Translations under genes and position numbers: made by a program
DNA from: an uncultured cyanobacterium
Lineage (GTDB): Bacteria > Cyanobacteriota > Cyanobacteriia > PCC-6307 > Cyanobiaceae
Reading direction: 5' to 3'
Assembly: GCA_903917565.1 (NCBI GenBank)
Contig: CAIXBB010000001.1
Location: forward strand, 186,001 to 250,000
DNA: 64,000 bases
Shown here: positions 49,044 through 59,456 of the stretch, in pieces
Layout: each line of letters starts with the position of its first letter
Numbering within the stretch: position 1 is the stretch's first letter
Notes under the pieces: generated by a model
Told to the model about the DNA's origin: nothing
The model's database searches: none
Seen by the model: only the letters and a program-made list of their open reading frames with translations

Positions 49044-50657
49044 ATGACTTTGGCCGCCCACGACAACGCCTTCCCCGAGGCGACCGACTATCTGCAGCGG
49101 ATCCTGCGGGCTCGGGTGTACGACGTGGCGATCGAATCTCCCCTCGATCCTGCCCCCAACCTTTCCCGCCGGCTCCTCAACCAGGTGCTGCTCAAGCGGG
49201 AGGATCTCCAGCCCGTGTTCAGCTTCAAACTGCGCGGCGCCTACAACAAGATGGCGGGCCTGGAGCGCTCGGAACTTGACCGAGGGGTGATCGCCGCCAG
49301 CGCCGGCAACCATGCCCAGGGGGTGGCCCTGGCCGCCCAGCGGCTCGGCTGCACCGCCGTGATCGTGATGCCGGTGACCACACCGGAGATGAAGGTGCGC
49401 TCGGTGGCGGCCCGCGGGGCCGAAGTGGTGCTCCATGGCGACACCTACGATGAGGCCTGCGAGGAAGCCCACCGGCTGCAGCGACAGCGTGGGCTCACCT
49501 TCATCCATCCCTTCGACGACCCGGACGTGATCGCCGGTCAGGGCACGATCGGCCTGGAGATCCTGCGCCAGTGCTCCGATCCCCCCGATGCGATCTACGT
49601 GGCCGTGGGCGGTGGCGGGCTGATCGCGGGGATCGGCGCCTATGTCAAGAGCCTCTGGCCCGGAGTGGAGGTGGTGGGCGTCGAGCCGAGCGATGCCGAT
49701 GCCATGACCCGCTCCCTGGCCGCGGGTCAGCGGGTGCGGCTTGACCAGGTTGGCCTCTTTGCCGATGGTGTGGCCGTGCGCCAGGTCGGTGAGCACACCT
49801 TTGCCCTGGCCCAGCGCTGCGTCGACCGCATGGTCACGGTGGACACCGATGAGATCTGCGCCGCCATCAAGGATGTCTTCGAGGACACCCGATCGATCCT
49901 GGAGCCGGCGGGCGCGCTCTCGGTGGCGGGCATGAAGAAGGATGTAGCCCAACGTCAGCTGCGTGATCGGACCCTGGTGGCGGTGGCCTGCGGGGCCAAC
50001 ATGAACTTCGACCGCCTGGCCTTCGTTGCCGAACGGGCCGAACTGGGCGAGGAGCGCGAAGCCCTGCTGGCGGTGGAGATCCCGGAGGAACCCGGGAGCC
50101 TGGGGCGCTTCTGCGCCGTCCTCGGCCAGCGGAGCCTCACCGAGTTCAGCTATCGGCTGGCCGACCCCCAGCTGGCCCATATCTTCGTGGGGGTACAGAT
50201 CAGCGGCCACCAGGACACCCACAGGCTGATGGACGCCCTGGAGGCCCATGGGTTCCCCTGCCTCGACCTGAGCGGAGACGAGTTGGCCAAGCTCCATCTC
50301 TGCCACATGGTGGGGGGACGGCTGCCGGCCAGTGCCGGGGCGGCCCTCACCCAGGGGGAGGAGCGGCTGTATCGCTTCGTGTTCCCGGAGCGGCCCGGGG
50401 CCCTGATGGCCTTCGTGAGCGCCCTGCATCCCAACTGGAACATCAGCATCTTCCACTACCGCAACCACGGCGCCGACGTGGGGCGCATCGTGGTGGGGGT
50501 GCAGGTGCCGCCGGCCGAGCTGGAGGACTGGCAGGCCTTCCTCGCCGATCTCCCCTACCAGCACTGGGAGGAGACCAACAACCCGGCCTACCGCCTTTTC
50601 CTTGGTGAGGTGGGGCCCACCCTTCCGACACGCCGGGCCGGACATCCCCATGGCTGA
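49044..50657 (+). CDS. ilvA: threonine ammonia-lyase (biosynthetic)
   Basis: 537-residue PLP enzyme making 2-oxobutanoate for isoleucine. The PLP lysine is K62 in FSFKLRGAYNKM; SAGNHAQGVALAA and GGGGLIAGIGAYVK bind cofactor phosphate. Two ACT-like regulatory repeats fill about 340-537, so feedback inhibition by isoleucine is expected. ATG 49044 is chosen; the same frame stays open 193 codons upstream across dxs without homology. Confidence 0.95.
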   Translation: MTLAAHDNAFPEATDYLQRILRARVYDVAIESPLDPAPNLSRRLLNQVLLKREDLQPVFSFKLRGAYNKMAGLERSELDRGVIAASAGNHAQGVALAAQRLGCTAVIVMPVTTPEMKVRSVAARGAEVVLHGDTYDEACEEAHRLQRQRGLTFIHPFDDPDVIAGQGTIGLEILRQCSDPPDAIYVAVGGGGLIAGIGAYVKSLWPGVEVVGVEPSDADAMTRSLAAGQRVRLDQVGLFADGVAVRQVGEHTFALAQRCVDRMVTVDTDEICAAIKDVFEDTRSILEPAGALSVAGMKKDVAQRQLRDRTLVAVACGANMNFDRLAFVAERAELGEEREALLAVEIPEEPGSLGRFCAVLGQRSLTEFSYRLADPQLAHIFVGVQISGHQDTHRLMDALEAHGFPCLDLSGDELAKLHLCHMVGGRLPASAGAALTQGEERLYRFVFPERPGALMAFVSALHPNWNISIFHYRNHGADVGRIVVGVQVPPAELEDWQAFLADLPYQHWEETNNPAYRLFLGEVGPTLPTRRAGHPHG

Positions 50658-51216
50658 ACCCGAACCCTTCTGCAGACTTTCCCTGCCGGCGCGGCTGGAG
50701 GCGATCCTCTATCTCAAGGGGAGGCCGCTGGAGCTGGGGGAGCTGGCCACCATCGCCGGCATCGAACGGGACGCGACCGAGCTGGCCCTGATCACCCTGA
50801 TGGCCGACTACGCCCACCGTGACACCGCCCTGGAGATCCACCAGGAAGGTCAGCACTATGCGCTGCAGCTGCGCGCGGGCCTTGGGGATCTGGTGCAGAA
50901 CCTGCTGCCGGTGGATCTTTCCATCGCCGCCCTGCGCACCCTGGCCACGATCGCCCTCAAGAAGCGCCTGCTGCAGTCGGAACTGGTCGAGCTGCGCGGC
51001 TCGGGGGCCTATGAGCACATCAAGGAACTGCTGGCCCAGGACTTCATCGAACGCCGCCGGCAGAGTGACGGCCGCTCCTACTGGCTCAGCCTGAGCGAGA
51101 AGTTCCACCGCACCTTCTCCCTGAAGGCCGACGACCTGGCGGCCCTGGGCTCGCGCCTGGCGGCAGCCGAGACAGACGCGACTCCGACGGCGCCCGAGGA
51201 TGACACTGATCCATAG
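50650..51216 (+). CDS. scpB: segregation and condensation protein B
   Basis: 188-residue winged-helix partner of SMC-ScpA in chromosome condensation. LPARLEAILYLKGRPLELGELA and LATIALKKRLLQSELVELRGSGAYEHIKELL are characteristic. ATG 50650 overlaps the ilvA end by 8 bp. smc and scpA are not in this window. Confidence 0.9.
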   Translation: MAEPEPFCRLSLPARLEAILYLKGRPLELGELATIAGIERDATELALITLMADYAHRDTALEIHQEGQHYALQLRAGLGDLVQNLLPVDLSIAALRTLATIALKKRLLQSELVELRGSGAYEHIKELLAQDFIERRRQSDGRSYWLSLSEKFHRTFSLKADDLAALGSRLAAAETDATPTAPEDDTDP

Positions 51217-51257
51217 AGTTGGCTGACGGTTGCAGCCCCACCCCCTCGACCCTTTCC

Positions 51258-51551
51258 ATGAACATCCTTGTTTTCCTGCTCCAGGTGCTGGCCCAGACCC
51301 TCAGCATCTACCTCTTGGTGCTGCTGGTTCGGGTGCTGCTGAGCTGGTTCCCCAATCTCGACTGGAGCAACCCGGTTCTCTCCAGCGTCAGCGCCATCAC
51401 CGACCCCTACCTCAATGTCTTCCGTGGTCTGATTCCTCCCCTGGGTGGCCTGGACCTGTCGGCCCTGGTGGCCTTCATCGCCCTTCAGCTGGCCCAGAGC
51501 CTGCTTGGGGCCTCCATCGCCACCCTCTCCTCCGGCGGCCTGCCCTATTGA
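51258..51551 (+). CDS. YggT family membrane protein
   Basis: 97 residues with two membrane segments separated by a loop: LLQVLAQTLSIYLLVLLVRVLLSW and LSALVAFIALQLAQSLLGASI. DPYLNVFRGLIPPLGGLDLSALV is the YggT/YlmG signature. Plastid relatives (YlmG) act in nucleoid or thylakoid organisation. ATG 51258. Confidence 0.9.
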   Translation: MNILVFLLQVLAQTLSIYLLVLLVRVLLSWFPNLDWSNPVLSSVSAITDPYLNVFRGLIPPLGGLDLSALVAFIALQLAQSLLGASIATLSSGGLPY

Positions 51552-52045
51552 GGCCCAAGGGCCTCTTCGAGGGGCAGAAGTTCGTCGTCGACCCCGGCCC
51601 GGGTGCGCACCGGGGCACTGAATCCCCTCGCCTTGACGCTGCGGGTTCCGAGCGGGCCGGGGGTGCCGGCCGGCACCGCCAGCCGCAGGGCGAAGCTGGA
51701 ACGCCCGGGGGGCACGTCGCCGATCGACCCCACCCTGGTGCGGTTCGGCAGCACGGGTTCACCGCTGGCATCGACGATCAGACCGAACACATCGGTGTCG
51801 ATGACGGGCTTCGATCCAGGGTTCATCACCACGCCCCGCAGGGCCCAGCAGCTGGCTCCGCTGGGTCGGGCCAGCTGCGGCTGGGTGGCGGAGTCGCCGG
51901 TGGGGCACGGCTCGAGCACCACATCCGACACCTTCAGGTCGGTGGCGGCTGCCAGATCGGGGCCAAGGAGCAGGATCAAGAGCCCCAGCAGCAGCCCGGA
52001 CACCAGGCGCGCGAGCGTGGTCGCGATGGTCCTTCGCTGCTTCAC
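51545..52045 (-). CDS. exported hypothetical protein, FxLYD-like
   Basis: 166 residues. Signal peptide with core LVSGLLLGLLILLLGPDLAAA, then a beta-rich domain with the cysteines C47 and C66. Segments LRGVVMNPGSKPVIDTDVFGLIVD and PPGRSSFALRL resemble domains comparing N-linked loops in extracytoplasmic proteins (FxLYD-like). I cannot confirm the family. It overlaps mazG by 4 bp. Confidence 0.65.
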   Translation of the reverse strand: MKQRRTIATTLARLVSGLLLGLLILLLGPDLAAATDLKVSDVVLEPCPTGDSATQPQLARPSGASCWALRGVVMNPGSKPVIDTDVFGLIVDASGEPVLPNRTRVGSIGDVPPGRSSFALRLAVPAGTPGPLGTRSVKARGFSAPVRTRAGVDDELLPLEEALGPQ

Positions 52046-52371
52046 CGCCGGTCACCGCTGCCTCCAATCACGTTACGGTCCGCGCGGCTGGCCAGCTTGG
52101 CCAGGTTGGCTTCCGCCACGTCGTCGAGATCCAGCCCCAGCTCCGTGGCCAGCTGGGCCACATACCATAGTACGTCGCCCAGTTCAAGCCGCAGGTCGTC
52201 GCGGACGCCGGGGCCGAACTCGCCGCCCCGGTCCCGCAGGACCTTTTTCACCTTGTCGGCCACTTCGCCAGCCTCACCGCACAATCCCAGGGTGGGGTAG
52301 AGGATGTTGGCCCCCACATCCGGGTAGCGCGCCGTCTCACGGGAGCGTCGCTGATAGTCCTGAAAGTCCAT
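52042..52371 (-). CDS. MazG-like nucleotide pyrophosphohydrolase
   Basis: 109 residues, one MazG domain. MDFQDYQRRSRETARYP starts the domain; GLCGEAGEVADKVKKVL with ExxE and LELGDVLWYVAQLA with ExxD provide metal ligands. ATG 52371 is chosen; an upstream in-frame ATG at 52431 coincides with the pyk start on the other strand. It probably clears non-canonical NTPs. Confidence 0.9.
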   Translation of the reverse strand: MDFQDYQRRSRETARYPDVGANILYPTLGLCGEAGEVADKVKKVLRDRGGEFGPGVRDDLRLELGDVLWYVAQLATELGLDLDDVAEANLAKLASRADRNVIGGSGDRR

Positions 52372-52430
52372 TTCAAGCTCACTCCGGGCAAGTTCGGATG
52401 GTAGTTTCCGGCCCAGTACAAGGTCGTCCA

Positions 52431-54215
52431 ATGGCCCCTCACGATCTCATGCGTCGCACAAAGATCGTGGCCACGATCGGACCCGCCACCGAGTCTCCAG
52501 AGGTGCTGCGGCAGCTGATCGCCGCCGGCGCCACCACCTTCCGCCTCAACTTCTCCCACGGGGACCACAGCGATCACGCCGACCGGATCGCCACCATCCG
52601 CCAGGTGGCCCACGAGCTGGGCGTGCACATCGGCATTCTCCAGGACCTGCAGGGCCCCAAGATCCGCCTGGGCCGATTCCAGGCCGGTCCGATCACCCTG
52701 GCCAAGGGGGATCTGTTCTCGCTCACCTCCCGCGCCGTCAACTGCGACAACACCATTGCCACGGTCACCTACGAACGGCTGGCGGATGAGGTGACCAATG
52801 GCAGCCGCATCCTGCTCGACGACGGCCGGGTGGAGATGGTGGTGGTGGAGGTCGACGGACCCGGGCAGACCCTGAAGTGCAAGGTCACCGTGGGAGGCGT
52901 GCTCTCCAACAACAAGGGCGTCAACTTTCCGGACGTGCAACTCTCCATCCGGGCCATGACACCCAAGGACCGCCGCGACCTGACCTTCGGCCTTCAGCAG
53001 GGCGTCGACTGGGTGGCGCTCAGCTTCGTGCGCAATCCCTCCGACATGCTGGAGATCCGCGAGCTGATCCGCAGCCAGGGCCACGAAACCCCTGTGGTGG
53101 CCAAGATCGAGAAGTTCGAGGCGATCGATGCCATCGACGCCATCCTTCCCCTCTGTGACGGGGTGATGGTGGCCAGGGGCGACCTCGGGGTGGAGATGCC
53201 CGCGGAGGAGGTCCCCCTGCTGCAGAAGGAGCTGATCCGCAAGGCCAACAGCCTCGGCATCCCGATCATCACCGCCACCCAGATGCTCGATTCGATGGCT
53301 TCCTGCCCGCGGCCCACCAGGGCCGAGGTGAGTGATGTAGCCAACGCCATCCTTGATGGCACCGATGCGGTGATGCTCTCCAACGAGACCGCCGTGGGCG
53401 ACTACCCCGTGGAAGCCGTGGCCACCATGGACCAGATCGCTCGCCGCATCGAGCGCGACTACCCCCAGCGGGTGCTGGACAGCCACATGGCCACCACCAT
53501 CCCCAACGCCATCTGCCAGGCGGTCAGCAGCATCGCCCGCCAGCTCAACGCCGCGGCGATCCTTCCCCTCACCAAGACTGGCTCCACCGCCCGCAACGTC
53601 AGCAAGTTCCGCCCCAGCACACCCATCCTGGCGATCACCTCCGACGTCATCGTGGCCCGCCAGCTGCAGCTGGTGTGGGGGGTCAATCCACTGCTGATCC
53701 ACGATGAGCCGAGCAGTAGCCGCACCTTCAGTGTCGCCATGGCCGCCGCCCAGGAGCAGGGCCTGCTGAGCGCCGGAGATCTGGTGGTCCAGACCGCCGG
53801 CACCCTGGAGGGGGTGAGCGGCTCCACCGACCTGATCAAGGTGGGCATCGTCTCCGCCGTGATGGGACGTGGCACGGGGATCGGCACCGGCACCGTGAGC
53901 GGCAAGGTGCGGCTGGCCAGCACCCCGGAGGATGCGGCCCGCCTGGAGGCCGGGGAAATCCTGGTGGTGCGGGAAACCAGTGCCGCCTATCTGGAGGCGA
54001 TCCGCAAGGCCCGTGGGGTGATCGCCGAGGAGGAGGGGCGCCAGAGCCACGCGGCCGTGATCGCCGAGCGCCTGGGGGTACCCGTGATCGTGGGCGTGGC
54101 CAATGCAACCCTCGAACTACGCATGGGGGAGGTGGTCACCCTGGAAGTGCAGGAGGGTGTGGTGCACCGTGGCCCCCAGAGCACCCACCCATCGGCGGTT
54201 CCCTCATTCCTCTAG
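52431..54215 (+). CDS. pyk: pyruvate kinase with C-terminal PEP-utiliser domain
   Basis: 594-residue glycolytic enzyme. RRTKIVATIGPATESPE begins the barrel; ILQDLQGPKIRLG, VAKIEKFEAID, MVARGDLGVEMP and GTDAVMLSNETAVGDYP follow. About 110 residues beyond the usual end carry EEEGRQSHAAVIAERLGVPVIVG, the PEP-utilising mobile domain known in cyanobacterial and Bacillus enzymes. ATG 52431; the upstream-open frame through mazG has no homology. A TACAAG box (52417-52422) is too close to the start codon to be a normal promoter. Confidence 0.97.
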   Translation: MAPHDLMRRTKIVATIGPATESPEVLRQLIAAGATTFRLNFSHGDHSDHADRIATIRQVAHELGVHIGILQDLQGPKIRLGRFQAGPITLAKGDLFSLTSRAVNCDNTIATVTYERLADEVTNGSRILLDDGRVEMVVVEVDGPGQTLKCKVTVGGVLSNNKGVNFPDVQLSIRAMTPKDRRDLTFGLQQGVDWVALSFVRNPSDMLEIRELIRSQGHETPVVAKIEKFEAIDAIDAILPLCDGVMVARGDLGVEMPAEEVPLLQKELIRKANSLGIPIITATQMLDSMASCPRPTRAEVSDVANAILDGTDAVMLSNETAVGDYPVEAVATMDQIARRIERDYPQRVLDSHMATTIPNAICQAVSSIARQLNAAAILPLTKTGSTARNVSKFRPSTPILAITSDVIVARQLQLVWGVNPLLIHDEPSSSRTFSVAMAAAQEQGLLSAGDLVVQTAGTLEGVSGSTDLIKVGIVSAVMGRGTGIGTGTVSGKVRLASTPEDAARLEAGEILVVRETSAAYLEAIRKARGVIAEEEGRQSHAAVIAERLGVPVIVGVANATLELRMGEVVTLEVQEGVVHRGPQSTHPSAVPSFL

Positions 54216-54242
54216 AACCGAAGGCCCCCCGGCTGCGCCGCC

Positions 54243-55472
54243 ATGGCCTCCAAGCTGCCCCTGAGCGAAACGGTGGCCATGGCGTTGCTGACGCTTCGCT
54301 CCAATCGTCTGCGCAGCCTGCTCACCATGTTGGGCATCGTCATCGGCAACGCCTCGGTGATCACCCTGGTGGGGGTGGGCAGGGGCGCCCAGAAACTGGC
54401 TGAGAGCCAGCTCAGCACCCTGGGCGCCAATGTGCTTTTCGTGGTGCCCGGCAACAACGACACACGGCGCCAGGGGATCGAGATGCCCCGCACCCTGGTG
54501 CTCGAAGACGCCAAGGCCATCGCCGAGCAGGTGCCGAGCGTGCGCCGGGTCGCCCCCCAGATCACCCTGAACGCAGTAGCCCAGGCCGGCGGCTTCAGCT
54601 CCTCGATCTCCGTTTCGGGGGTGACTCCCGAGTTCCTGCCGGTGCGCAGTTTCGAGGTGGCCCGTGGCCGCTTCATCGACAAACGCGACGTTCAGGGCGC
54701 CCGCAACGTGGTGGTGATCGGGCCCGATCTGCAGGAGAAGCTGATGCCCACCGGCGAAGCCCTGGGACGCCAGCTGCGCATCCGCGACAAGTCGTTCGAA
54801 GTGATCGGTGTGCTGGAGCCGAAGGGAGCCGTGTTCGGCTCCAATCAGGACGAGAACGCCTACATCCCCCTCACCACCATGGTGAGCCAGCTGAGTGGGC
54901 GTGATCCCACCTTCGGCATCAGCCTCACGTTCATCAGCGTGGAGGCGCGCGATGAAGCCAGCACCGGAGCGGCCGCCTTCCAGATCACCAACCTGCTACG
55001 CCAGCGTCACCGCCTGCTGCGCGAGGACGACTTCGCCGTGCGCTCGCAGAAGGATGCCCTCACCATTGTCGGCACCATCACCGGCGGCCTCACCCTCATG
55101 CTGGGGGCCATCGGTGCGGTGTCCCTGCTGGTGGGAGGGATCGGCATTATGAACATCATGCTGGTATCGGTGAGCGAACGCACCGAGGAAATCGGCCTGC
55201 GCAAGGCCCTCGGCGCCCGCAGCACTGACGTTCTGCTCCAGTTCCTGGTGGAGTCGCTGGTCCTCGCCAGCCTCGGCGGCGTCATCGGCAGTGCCCTCGG
55301 CCTGGGTACGGTGGCACTGGTGGCGGTCTTCACCCCCCTGCCGGCCACCATTGAGGCCGGCACCGTGCTGCTGACGGTGGGTCTGTCCGGCTCGATCGGC
55401 CTCTTCTTCGGCGTGGTGCCGGCGCGGCGTGCGGCGCGTCTGGATCCGATCGCTGCCCTGAGAAGCCTCTGA
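54243..55472 (+). CDS. ABC transporter permease, MacB/FtsX family
   Basis: 409-residue inner-membrane protein. It starts with a membrane segment after SETVAMALLTLRSNRLRSLLTMLGIVIG, has a large periplasmic MacB-PCD domain, then TM segments including LMLGAIGAVSLLVGGIGIMNIMLVSV with the family-typical ERTEEIGLRKALGAR. Start ATG 54243. No ATPase gene is adjacent, so the partner is encoded elsewhere. DevC-type and drug-export roles are both possible. Confidence 0.88.
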   Translation: MASKLPLSETVAMALLTLRSNRLRSLLTMLGIVIGNASVITLVGVGRGAQKLAESQLSTLGANVLFVVPGNNDTRRQGIEMPRTLVLEDAKAIAEQVPSVRRVAPQITLNAVAQAGGFSSSISVSGVTPEFLPVRSFEVARGRFIDKRDVQGARNVVVIGPDLQEKLMPTGEALGRQLRIRDKSFEVIGVLEPKGAVFGSNQDENAYIPLTTMVSQLSGRDPTFGISLTFISVEARDEASTGAAAFQITNLLRQRHRLLREDDFAVRSQKDALTIVGTITGGLTLMLGAIGAVSLLVGGIGIMNIMLVSVSERTEEIGLRKALGARSTDVLLQFLVESLVLASLGGVIGSALGLGTVALVAVFTPLPATIEAGTVLLTVGLSGSIGLFFGVVPARRAARLDPIAALRSL

Positions 55473-55614
55473 CCGCCAGGCTGGTCCGGGCATGGTTGGC
55501 CAGGAAAAGTCCAGCAGATAACAGAAGAAAAGATTAAGAGTGACAATCCGTCGCCTTCGTCACCGAATCCCCACAGCTGGAATGTCTTGATGGAAAGGAA
55601 GCAGCAGTAACAAG

Positions 55615-55917
55615 GTGTTGGAACAGTTGGCCAGGACGGAACAGGTGGATTGCGGCTACCGGAATGGATCCGATCGCATGATCATCCTGCGCTGCATCGG
55701 GCCGGAGCAGTTTTTCCTTGAACGGGTCGTCTTCCCTTTTGAACTCCTGACCTTTCAATGTCCAGCGATGAGCGAAGTGGAAATCTGGACCCACGGTCTC
55801 GGCGGACCCGAGCTTCGGGAGTCCATTGAGGCACTGGAACTCACGATGGAATCCACCCCCGTCACCGAACCTGCCCAGGAGGGCATCGGGGCCAATCCCT
55901 GGCTCCAGGCCAACTGA
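55615..55917 (+). CDS. DUF1830 domain-containing protein
   Basis: 100-residue soluble protein of a cyanobacterial family of unknown function. [36 protein letters not shown] and [13 protein letters not shown] are the conserved blocks. Start is GTG at 55615 with AAGG just upstream. The preceding gap (55473-55614) is AT-rich and likely carries its promoter. ftsH follows. Confidence 0.85.
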   Translation: MLEQLARTEQVDCGYRNGSDRMIILRCIGPEQFFLERVVFPFELLTFQCPAMSEVEIWTHGLGGPELRESIEALELTMESTPVTEPAQEGIGANPWLQAN

Positions 55918-56015
55918 GCCAGCCGTCGTCGTCCGCTGCACAGGTCATCCTTAACTCCGGAGAGCTCCCGAAGCCGGGCCCCCCGCTCTTAAGGTTGTTC
56001 AAAAGCTTCACAACC

Positions 56016-57986
56016 ATGAACCAGCGCTGGCGTGTCCTTGCCCTGTGGCTGTTGCCGGTCGCCGTGGCCCTGTTCCTGGGTTGGCAGTTGCTGAGTTCAG
56101 GGGGACGGCCGGCGCCCGGGCCCACTGGTGACACCACGGGGCCCCGCAATGCAGCGGTGGCCCGCATGAGCTACGGCCGCTTCCTCGATTACGTCCAGGC
56201 GGGCCGGGTCACGGCAGTCGACATCTACGACGGTGGCCGCACCGCAGTGATCGAGGCGGTGGATCCCGATCTCGACAACCGGGTGCAGCGGCTGCGTGTC
56301 GACCTGCCCGGTGTCGCGCCCGAGCTGATCAACAAGCTCAAGGATCAGGGCATCAGCTTCGATGTCCATCCCCCCAAGTCCACCCCGCCCGCCCTGGGTC
56401 TGCTGGGCAACCTGCTCTTCCCGCTGCTGCTGATCGGGTCCCTGATCTTCCTGGCGCGACGCTCCTCGGGCATGCCAGGTGGACCTGGTCAGGCGATGCA
56501 GTTCGGCAAATCCAAGGCCCGTTTCGCCATGGAAGCGGAAACCGGCGTCAAGTTCGATGACGTTGCCGGTGTCGAGGAGGCCAAGCAGGACCTGCAGGAA
56601 GTGGTCACCTTCCTCAAGACCCCTGAGCGCTTCACCTCCGTTGGGGCCAAGATTCCCCGCGGCGTGCTGCTGGTGGGCCCACCAGGCACCGGCAAGACGC
56701 TGCTGGCCAAGGCCATCGCAGGAGAGGCCGGGGTCCCCTTCTTTTCTCTCTCGGGTTCCGAGTTCGTCGAGATGTTCGTGGGTGTCGGTGCCAGCCGCGT
56801 CCGCGACCTCTTCAAGCGGGCCAAGGAAAACAGCCCCTGCTTGATCTTCATCGATGAGATCGACGCCGTCGGTCGTCAGCGCGGTGCTGGAATCGGCGGC
56901 GGCAATGACGAGCGGGAGCAGACCCTCAACCAGCTCCTCACCGAGATGGATGGCTTTGAGGGCAACAGTGGCATCATCATCATTGCGGCCACCAACCGCC
57001 CTGACGTTCTCGATTCGGCCCTGATGCGCCCGGGCCGTTTCGATCGCCAGGTCCAGGTGGATCCCCCCGACATCAAGGGACGCCTCTCGATTCTGAAGGT
57101 GCACAGCCGCAACAAGAAGCTGGCCGATGATGTCTCCTTGGAGATGATTGCCCGCCGCACCCCGGGTTTCACCGGGGCCGATCTGGCCAACCTGCTCAAC
57201 GAGGCGGCGATTCTCACCGCCAGGCGCCGCAAGGAGGCCACCGGCCTGTCGGAGATCGACGATGCCGTTGACCGGATCATCGCCGGAATGGAGGGCAAGC
57301 CGCTCACCGATGGCCGCAGCAAGCGGCTGATCGCCTACCACGAGGTTGGCCACGCCCTGGTGGGCACGCTGGTGAAGCAGCATGACCCCGTCCAGAAGGT
57401 CACCCTGATTCCTAGGGGACAGGCCCAGGGGCTCACCTGGTTCGCCCCCGACGAGGAGCAGATGCTCGTCAGCCGCGCCCAGCTGCGTGCCCGCATCATG
57501 GGGGCCCTCGGCGGCCGGGCGGCAGAAGATGTGGTGTTCGGCCACTCGGAGGTCACCACCGGCGCGGGCGGTGACATTCAGCAGGTCGCCTCGATGGCCC
57601 GGCAGATGGTCACCCGTTTCGGCATGAGCGAGCTGGGTCCGATGTCTCTGGAGGCCGGCAACCAGGAGGTGTTCCTGGGCCGTGACCTGATGACCCGCAG
57701 CGATGTTTCCGATGCCATCGCCCACAAGATCGATGAAGCCGTGCGGCACATCGTCCAGGGCTGCTACACCGAAACCGTCAAGTTGGTGGCCGACCATCGC
57801 GCCTGCATGGACCGGCTGGTTGAGCTGCTGATCGAAAAGGAAAGCCTCGATGGTGATGAGTTCCGGCTGATCGTTTCGGAATTCGCCTCCATTCCCGACA
57901 AGGACCGGTTCTCGCCGTTGCTGACGGCTGCTGATCTGCAGTCCGCCAGCCATCAGAGCGTGGCAGATCCTGCCGAAGCGCCCTGA
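56016..57986 (+). CDS. ftsH: ATP-dependent zinc metalloprotease FtsH, slr0228/FtsH2-type
   Basis: 656-residue thylakoid membrane AAA protease that removes damaged photosystem II D1. Two membrane segments (about residues 6-26 and 130-150), Walker A GPPGTGKT, Walker [19 protein letters not shown] block [21 protein letters not shown], and zinc site HEVGH at 442-446 (HExxH; Val rather than the Ala common in E. coli). The [27 protein letters not shown] block matches the FtsH2 group. ATG 56016; an upstream ATG at 55995 would add 7 residues. Confidence 0.95.
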   Translation: MNQRWRVLALWLLPVAVALFLGWQLLSSGGRPAPGPTGDTTGPRNAAVARMSYGRFLDYVQAGRVTAVDIYDGGRTAVIEAVDPDLDNRVQRLRVDLPGVAPELINKLKDQGISFDVHPPKSTPPALGLLGNLLFPLLLIGSLIFLARRSSGMPGGPGQAMQFGKSKARFAMEAETGVKFDDVAGVEEAKQDLQEVVTFLKTPERFTSVGAKIPRGVLLVGPPGTGKTLLAKAIAGEAGVPFFSLSGSEFVEMFVGVGASRVRDLFKRAKENSPCLIFIDEIDAVGRQRGAGIGGGNDEREQTLNQLLTEMDGFEGNSGIIIIAATNRPDVLDSALMRPGRFDRQVQVDPPDIKGRLSILKVHSRNKKLADDVSLEMIARRTPGFTGADLANLLNEAAILTARRRKEATGLSEIDDAVDRIIAGMEGKPLTDGRSKRLIAYHEVGHALVGTLVKQHDPVQKVTLIPRGQAQGLTWFAPDEEQMLVSRAQLRARIMGALGGRAAEDVVFGHSEVTTGAGGDIQQVASMARQMVTRFGMSELGPMSLEAGNQEVFLGRDLMTRSDVSDAIAHKIDEAVRHIVQGCYTETVKLVADHRACMDRLVELLIEKESLDGDEFRLIVSEFASIPDKDRFSPLLTAADLQSASHQSVADPAEAP

Positions 57987-58008
57987 GCCCTGAGGGCAAC
58001 GATCCATG

Positions 58009-58037
58009 GAAAAGGCCTGCTGAAGCAGGCCTTTTTT
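58009..58037 (+). terminator. intrinsic terminator after ftsH
   Basis: Stem AAAGGCCTGC (58011-58020), loop TGAA, and GCAGGCCTTT (58025-58034) followed by Ts to 58037. It is nearly symmetrical (poly-A on the other side), so it could also terminate the minus-strand clpP transcript, whose stop lies 38 bp away. Confidence 0.88.
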
Positions 58038-58074
58038 GATGCCCCTGGATTCGGATTCTGGCAGCCGTTCAGGC

Positions 58075-58665
58075 TCAGACCGGTCGGATCGGCCGCTTCT
58101 CGATGACTTTGTCGATCAGGCCGTAGGCCATCGCTTCGACAGGGGACATGAAGAAGTCCCGGTCGGTGTCGATCTGGATCTGCTCAAGATCCCGGCCAGT
58201 GCGGCTGGCCAGCTCCCGGTTGAGCTTGTCCTTGAGATAAAGGATCTCATCGGCCTGAATGCGGATATCGCTGGCCTGGCCCCGTGCCCCGCCGAGGGGC
58301 TGGTGGATCATGATCCGCGAATGGGTGAGACTGCTGCGCTTGCCCTTGGCTCCGGCGCAGAGCAGGAAAGCCCCCATGCTGGCTGCCAGGCCGACGCAGA
58401 CGGTCTGCACATCAGGTTTGATGTGCTGCATGGTGTCGAAGATTCCGAGGCCGTCGTAGACCGAACCTCCCGGGGAATTGACATATAGAAAGATATCCTT
58501 TTCGGGATCCTCTGCCTCAAGAAAGAGAAGTTGCGCCACCACACGGTTGGCGGATTCTGCGGTGACCGGTTCCCCGAGGAAGATGATCCTCTCCCGCAGC
58601 AGGCGGGAATAGATGTCGAAGGCTCTTTCACCGCGACCCGACTCCTCAATGACGATCGGGATCAT
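58075..58665 (-). CDS. clpP: ATP-dependent Clp protease proteolytic subunit
   Basis: 196-residue serine protease. Catalytic triad S96 ([11 protein letters not shown]), H121 (IMIHQPLGG) and D170. Length is as in other ClpP. It is convergent with ftsH and divergent from thf1 across 95 bp. Which ClpP paralogue this is, and whether it pairs with ClpR, cannot be told here. Confidence 0.96.
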   Translation of the reverse strand: MIPIVIEESGRGERAFDIYSRLLRERIIFLGEPVTAESANRVVAQLLFLEAEDPEKDIFLYVNSPGGSVYDGLGIFDTMQHIKPDVQTVCVGLAASMGAFLLCAGAKGKRSSLTHSRIMIHQPLGGARGQASDIRIQADEILYLKDKLNRELASRTGRDLEQIQIDTDRDFFMSPVEAMAYGLIDKVIEKRPIRPV

Positions 58666-58760
58666 GGGCTCCAGACAGGCGATTGAAACGATCCTACCCA
58701 GCCGCCGATCGGGCCGAGTGCCTGCAGCGCTAAGGTCGCTGCAACGAAGAATCCAACCGC

Positions 58761-59456
58761 GTGAGCGCTGCTCTCACCGTCGCTGACAGCAAGCGCGCCT
58801 TCCATGGCGCCTTCCCCCATGTCATCGGTCCCCTCTACCGGCGCATGGTCGACGAATTGCTGGTGGAGCTCCACCTGCTGAGCCGTCAGAAGGGTTTTCA
58901 GAATGATCCTCTGTTCGCCGTTGGCCTCGTTCAGGTGTTTGATGGCTTTGCCCGGGGCTACCGTCCCGAGGAGCAGAAGGGACCCCTGTTCGAGGCGCTG
59001 TGCGCCTCCTCCGGCTTCCACGGCCCCGAGCTTCGGCGCCAGTGCAGCGACGCCCTGGCCGCCATGGGGCGCCACAGCCAGCAGGAGGTGCGCCAGTGGA
59101 TCGAGGCGCAGGGGGTTGGGGCGCCAACGCCGGTGGCCACGGCCCTGTCCAGCATTCGACGGCCGGATTTCCACTACTCCCGCCTGATGGCGGTCGGCCT
59201 GCTTGCCCTGCTGGAGCAGGCCCTCGCCGACGACGCCATGGAGCCCCAGGCCCTGCGTCAGCTCGCCCACGACATCGGGTCGTCGATCGGCCTCCTGCGG
59301 GATCGGCTCGACAAGGACCTCTCGCTTTATGCGAGCAACCTCGAGAAGATGACCATGGCCGTCGAGCTCATGGAGGAAACCGTGGCGGCGGAGCGGCGGC
59401 GACGCGAACGGCAGGAGATCACGGGCCCACCCGAAGGCGTCCCTTCAGCCAGCTGA
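58761..59456 (+). CDS. thf1: photosystem II biogenesis protein Psb29 / Thf1
   Basis: 231-residue helical protein needed for PSII accumulation; in plants and cyanobacteria it is linked to FtsH stability. [35 protein letters not shown] and [18 protein letters not shown] are diagnostic. GTG start at 58761. The last 38 bp overlap the convergent gene. Its location close to ftsH is notable. Confidence 0.95.
   Translation: MSAALTVADSKRAFHGAFPHVIGPLYRRMVDELLVELHLLSRQKGFQNDPLFAVGLVQVFDGFARGYRPEEQKGPLFEALCASSGFHGPELRRQCSDALAAMGRHSQQEVRQWIEAQGVGAPTPVATALSSIRRPDFHYSRLMAVGLLALLEQALADDAMEPQALRQLAHDIGSSIGLLRDRLDKDLSLYASNLEKMTMAVELMEETVAAERRRRERQEITGPPEGVPSAS

Noticed and set aside
52248-54050. 600-codon minus-strand frame opposite pyk
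   Set aside because: Antisense shadow; pyruvate kinase motifs fill the plus strand.
56097-58007. 636-codon minus-strand frame opposite ftsH
   Set aside because: Antisense shadow; contains no domain and covers the ftsH coding region.
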